Shown in pieces: positions 61,305 through 64,000 of a stretch of 64,000 nucleotides of DNA (within the stretch, counting starts at the first letter, position 1; the number at the start of each line of letters is the position of its first letter). The notes beneath the pieces are model-generated. The model had not been told where the DNA came from, ran no database searches, and was given only the letters and a program-made list of their open reading frames with translations. Made by a program: the position numbers and the translations under genes. Origin of the DNA: Methanocella_A sp963792125 (GTDB taxonomy: Archaea; Halobacteriota; Methanocellia; Methanocellales; Methanocellaceae); the NCBI GenBank assembly GCA_963792125.1, contig CAWBVA010000001.1, positions 62,001 through 126,000 of the forward strand. Direction: 5' to 3'.

Positions 61305-62495
61305 ATGAAATTCGACGTCGTTGCCGTGAACCTTGACAACGGTACGCTGGGCGAAATCGCCTACGGAAATACCATGCGTGTGCTGCAGGCCCTGGAGGAT
61401 GACAGCCAGCTGGATAAGATGAAGCTGAACGGCACAGTCATGATCAAGCCGAACTTCACCCAGCCGCCGAACCCTTCGCTCAAGTTCGGCCCGCGCGAGA
61501 GCGATCTGACGGTGCACAACCACGTGTGCACGGACCCTTTCGCCATCAAGGCGGCCTGCGACTTCGTCATCAGTCACGGCGGAAAGCCGCTGGTGGCCGA
61601 GGGTACCAAATGGCCAGGGGGCACTCGCGGAGTCTTCCTGCAGATGGGCTGCGAGTCGCTGCTCGAAGGGACCGGAGCCGTAATGGTGGACACGCTCACC
61701 GACCGGCCGGAACAGCGGATGGTCGTGACGCCCTCGAAAGCATGGAACGATGACTTCCGGGAGCTGGAGGTAAACCGCATCTTCGAGGGCATTGACGTGC
61801 TCCTGAACATGGCCAAGCTGAAGTCGCACAGCAACGCACTGGTCACCGGGACGATCAAGAACATGTATGGCGCGCTGGAGCCCGCTAACCGCCGTGCGGA
61901 AGGCCACTACTGCGCCGACCCGTTATGGGCGCGTATCTCCCGCATGAAGATGGCCGAAGGGTACAAAAGGCTGTGCGAGACGTTCGTGCAGGTTCACGAT
62001 GCAGTGCTCAGCACATTCGGCATCGATGAAATTTGCGTGGTCGAAGGGGTAATATCCGGCGAGGGCGACGGGCCCCTGTTCAAGCCCGCACTGCCACGCA
62101 GGGAGAACATCGTCCTGGCATCGGCGAACCGTCCTGCGACTGTGGATGCGGCGGAAAGCTTTTTCATGGGATACTCTCCAGAGTTCCTGCGGAACTTCGC
62201 GGAGTATGTACTCCATGAAATCCACTACGTAGCCGACGAAGAGTTCCTCGAATCCTACGGGAACCAGTACTTCCTGAAACTGGCCGAAGAAGCAGGCATG
62301 GGAAGGACCAGAGGCTTCGGCGTATACACAATCACTCCACGTGCTTCCGAGATCATCCCCTGCGACATGCTGGGGCTGCTACGCAGGGGCGACGTCTTCT
62401 CGCTGCCGACATTCGTCCGCTATGCGGCGAACACGCCGCTATACGAGCGCATGCCGGACGCCGACTACGAGTTCAAGGTCGAGGCTCCTGCATGA
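61305..62495 (+). CDS. DUF362 domain protein
   Basis: 396 residues. MIKPNFTQPPNPSLKFGPRE, then VCTDPFAIKAACDFVISHGG, VLLNMAKLKSHSNALVTGTI, KNMYGALEP and VVEGVISGEGDGPLFKPALP. DUF362 proteins share this (V-x-I-K-P-N ... K-x-K-x-H) pattern; some are iron-sulfur linked, but this one has no ferredoxin motif. GAGGT lies before the ATG. Function unknown. Confidence 0.82.
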   Translation: MKFDVVAVNLDNGTLGEIAYGNTMRVLQALEDDSQLDKMKLNGTVMIKPNFTQPPNPSLKFGPRESDLTVHNHVCTDPFAIKAACDFVISHGGKPLVAEGTKWPGGTRGVFLQMGCESLLEGTGAVMVDTLTDRPEQRMVVTPSKAWNDDFRELEVNRIFEGIDVLLNMAKLKSHSNALVTGTIKNMYGALEPANRRAEGHYCADPLWARISRMKMAEGYKRLCETFVQVHDAVLSTFGIDEICVVEGVISGEGDGPLFKPALPRRENIVLASANRPATVDAAESFFMGYSPEFLRNFAEYVLHEIHYVADEEFLESYGNQYFLKLAEEAGMGRTRGFGVYTITPRASEIIPCDMLGLLRRGDVFSLPTFVRYAANTPLYERMPDADYEFKVEAPA

Positions 62496-62685
62496 GCATT
62501 GGACACAGAGGCCAAGGGCACAGAGTCCACGGAGCGATGCATAGCCACAAATGATGTTTTACATCTTGCCCACTGAGCGTCAATAGAGTAATCGTGATGG
62601 GCGTGTCTATATTTAAATATCATTGCACCCATACATTGTCATTAAATAAATATGCCTTGAAAACGTGAACATGGAGAGCATCTGG

Positions 62686-63362
62686 ATGAGAATCACATGG
62701 CACGGACATTCGGCTTTTGAGCTGCAGGACAGCCTGATCACGTTCATCGACCCCTTTTTTGAGGGGAACCCGATGGCAGACATAACGGCGGACGAGGCGA
62801 AACCGGACGTGATCGTGGTCACCCACGGGCACGCGGATCACATGGGCGATACGCTGACCATTGCGAAACGCACCGGCTGTAAGGTGATCGCAGTCAACGA
62901 GATCGCCAAGTACCTCCAGTCCCAGGGCATCGAAGCCATCGGGGCGAACATCGGCGGCACCATCGATCTCGGCGTCAAATACACGTTCGTACAGGCGGTG
63001 CACTCTAACGGCATCGACGAGGCTGGGTTCGGCTGGGACGCCGGCAGCCCGGCAGGAATCGTAGTCAGCGATAACATGACGATCTACCATGCAGGGGACA
63101 CGGCGCTGTTCAACGACATGTCGCTCATCCGCGAGCTGTACAAGCCTAAGGTCGCCATGCTGCCCATCGGCGGGCGGTTCACCATGGACATAAGCCAGGC
63201 GCTGATCGCTGTCCGGCTCCTTCAGCCACAGTTCGTGATACCCATGCACTACAACACGTTCGACGTCATCAGGGCCGACGTGGGCAAGTTCCAGCGCATG
63301 GTGAGGACCAGACCGACACCGAAGTCGTGCTCATGGAGCCCGGCGATTCCATCGACGTGTGA
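62686..63362 (+). pseudogene. UPF0173 metal-dependent hydrolase, frameshifted near the end
   Basis: Metallo-beta-lactamase fold: MRITWHGHSAFELQDSLITF, VTHGHADHMGDTLTIAKRTG, IYHAGDTALFNDM, FVIPMHYNTFDVI. Near 63304 one base is missing: the true end (EDQTDTEVVLMEPGDSIDV, TGA at 63360) is in the next frame, while the frame as written runs on to 63417. The enzyme core is unaffected. Start at 62686 has GGAG upstream. Confidence 0.82.
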
Positions 63363-63374
63363 CTTATCAAGCCG

Positions 63375-63470
63375 CGAAGTTGCCAGGAAGACACCAAGGC
63401 GCCACGCAGGAAACTAAAAGACGCTCAAGGCGATCTTCCTTGGCTCCTGGCGGCTTACATCATTTTCGTA
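63375..63470. repeat. CGCCAAGG-type imperfect inverted repeat
   Basis: AAGCCGCGAAGTTGCCAGGAAGACACCAAGGCG and the reverse complement of AAGGCGATCTTCCTTGGCTC...CTGGCGGCTT match in pieces. Its words recur in the island at 30855-30960. Confidence 0.55.
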
Positions 63471-63538
63471 TCGCCCGCGGAGCTACCGTTTTTACAAGGT
63501 CTTTAACAACCGGCGATTTCCTGATGCCGCCGTAGCCA

Positions 63539-64000
63539 TCAGTTTCTCGAGGACTTGCCCCGGATGAACGCATTAGCGGCGAAGCCAACGAATGTAATCA
63601 AGGGGATGGTGAAGATAATACAGCCGGGCACGGCCAGCAACAGGCCCAGGATGCCGGTCGACATCATGTTGTTAAAGATGATCTCCGGGTAGGTGAGCAT
63701 CCACCCGGCCATGGAGACGGGGTTCATGGACGGCAGCATCTTGCCCGTGATACATAGCGGAGCCAGGCGTTATTGAAGAACATGCTGAAGACAAAAGCAT
63801 GAAGGGCGGCGGGCAGTAGCACGTTCAGGTTAGTGATCACGATCCACGGCCGAAGATGTTGATGTCGCCCCGTAAGATCAGGCGTGTCGAACAGCGGCGA
63901 AGGAGCCAGAAAGTGGCTAGGTCAGCGCCAGGTACTCCAGGCTGAGCACGCTGATTACCAGGCCTTCGAGATACATCTTCATCTTCTCTTCGAAAGGCGG
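63539..64000 (-). pseudogene. Integral membrane protein, broken and cut by the right edge
   Basis: The minus-strand end reads MLPSMNPVSMAGWMLTYPEI, then LGLLLAVPGCIIFTIPLITF and AANAFIRGKSSRN to the stop at 63539. Upstream pieces in other frames (LPAALHAFVFSMFFNNAWLR; LEGLVISVLSLEYLAL) continue the same protein with at least two or three indels. No transporter family identified. Confidence 0.5.

Overview
The window reads as a euryarchaeal chromosome, most likely a methanogen related to Methanocella (inference). Supporting genes are an archaeal-type riboflavin synthase, the archaeal aromatic-pathway pair ADH synthase and 3-dehydroquinate synthase II, an archaeal-style FtsZ, a split lipoate ligase (LplA plus LplB), a KaiC-like ATPase, a tRNA with no encoded CCA end, and several TATA-box, apparently leaderless starts. 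No methanogenesis gene is present, so the assignment is indirect.

Layout. 1-3.3 kb: start of a TPR protein and a porBAGD-type 2-oxoacid:ferredoxin oxidoreductase operon. 3.3-11 kb: secreted proteins of low complexity and two AMP-forming acyl-CoA synthetases flanking an XRE-cupin regulator. 11.2-18.7 kb: a complete lipoate-dependent 2-oxoacid dehydrogenase module. It holds rhodanese, lplB and lplA, converging with lipA-pdhA-pdhB-pdhC-lpd. lipA and pdhA form one open frame, and pdhB and lpd each carry a single-base frameshift. 19.5 kb: tRNA-Gln(CTG).

19.56-35.41 kb: an AT-rich, gene-poor island bounded by the tRNA and a 25-nt copy of its 3' end. Inside are a winged-helix remnant next to iteron-like TTTTCCGCGC repeats, small zinc-finger and single-membrane-pass microproteins in repeated pairs, a dispersed hairpin repeat, lipoproteins of one local family, a GH3 glucosidase broken by a frameshift, and ftsZ. 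No integrase was found.

35.6-43.7 kb: decayed genes (multi-PAS sensor kinase, DUF1697, YdeI-like, receiver domain) among intact ones (zinc-type CDF transporter, flavodoxin, a large unknown protein). 43.8-63.4 kb: mostly ordinary metabolism. It includes the ADH synthase/DHQ synthase II operon, riboflavin synthase plus lumazine synthase with two aminotransferases, endonuclease III, an MFS transporter, tandem CbiX-like proteins, a KaiC-like ATPase, DUF362 and a UPF0173 hydrolase. Two inverted copies of a large palindromic non-coding element (48.9-49.4 and 57.9-58.5 kb) bracket 8.5 kb of this segment. The right edge cuts a broken membrane-protein gene.

One-base frameshifts in otherwise well-conserved genes are frequent (at least a dozen). 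Some are probably assembly or sequencing errors and others true decay, and the sequence alone cannot separate them. All functions are read from motifs by eye without database searches.
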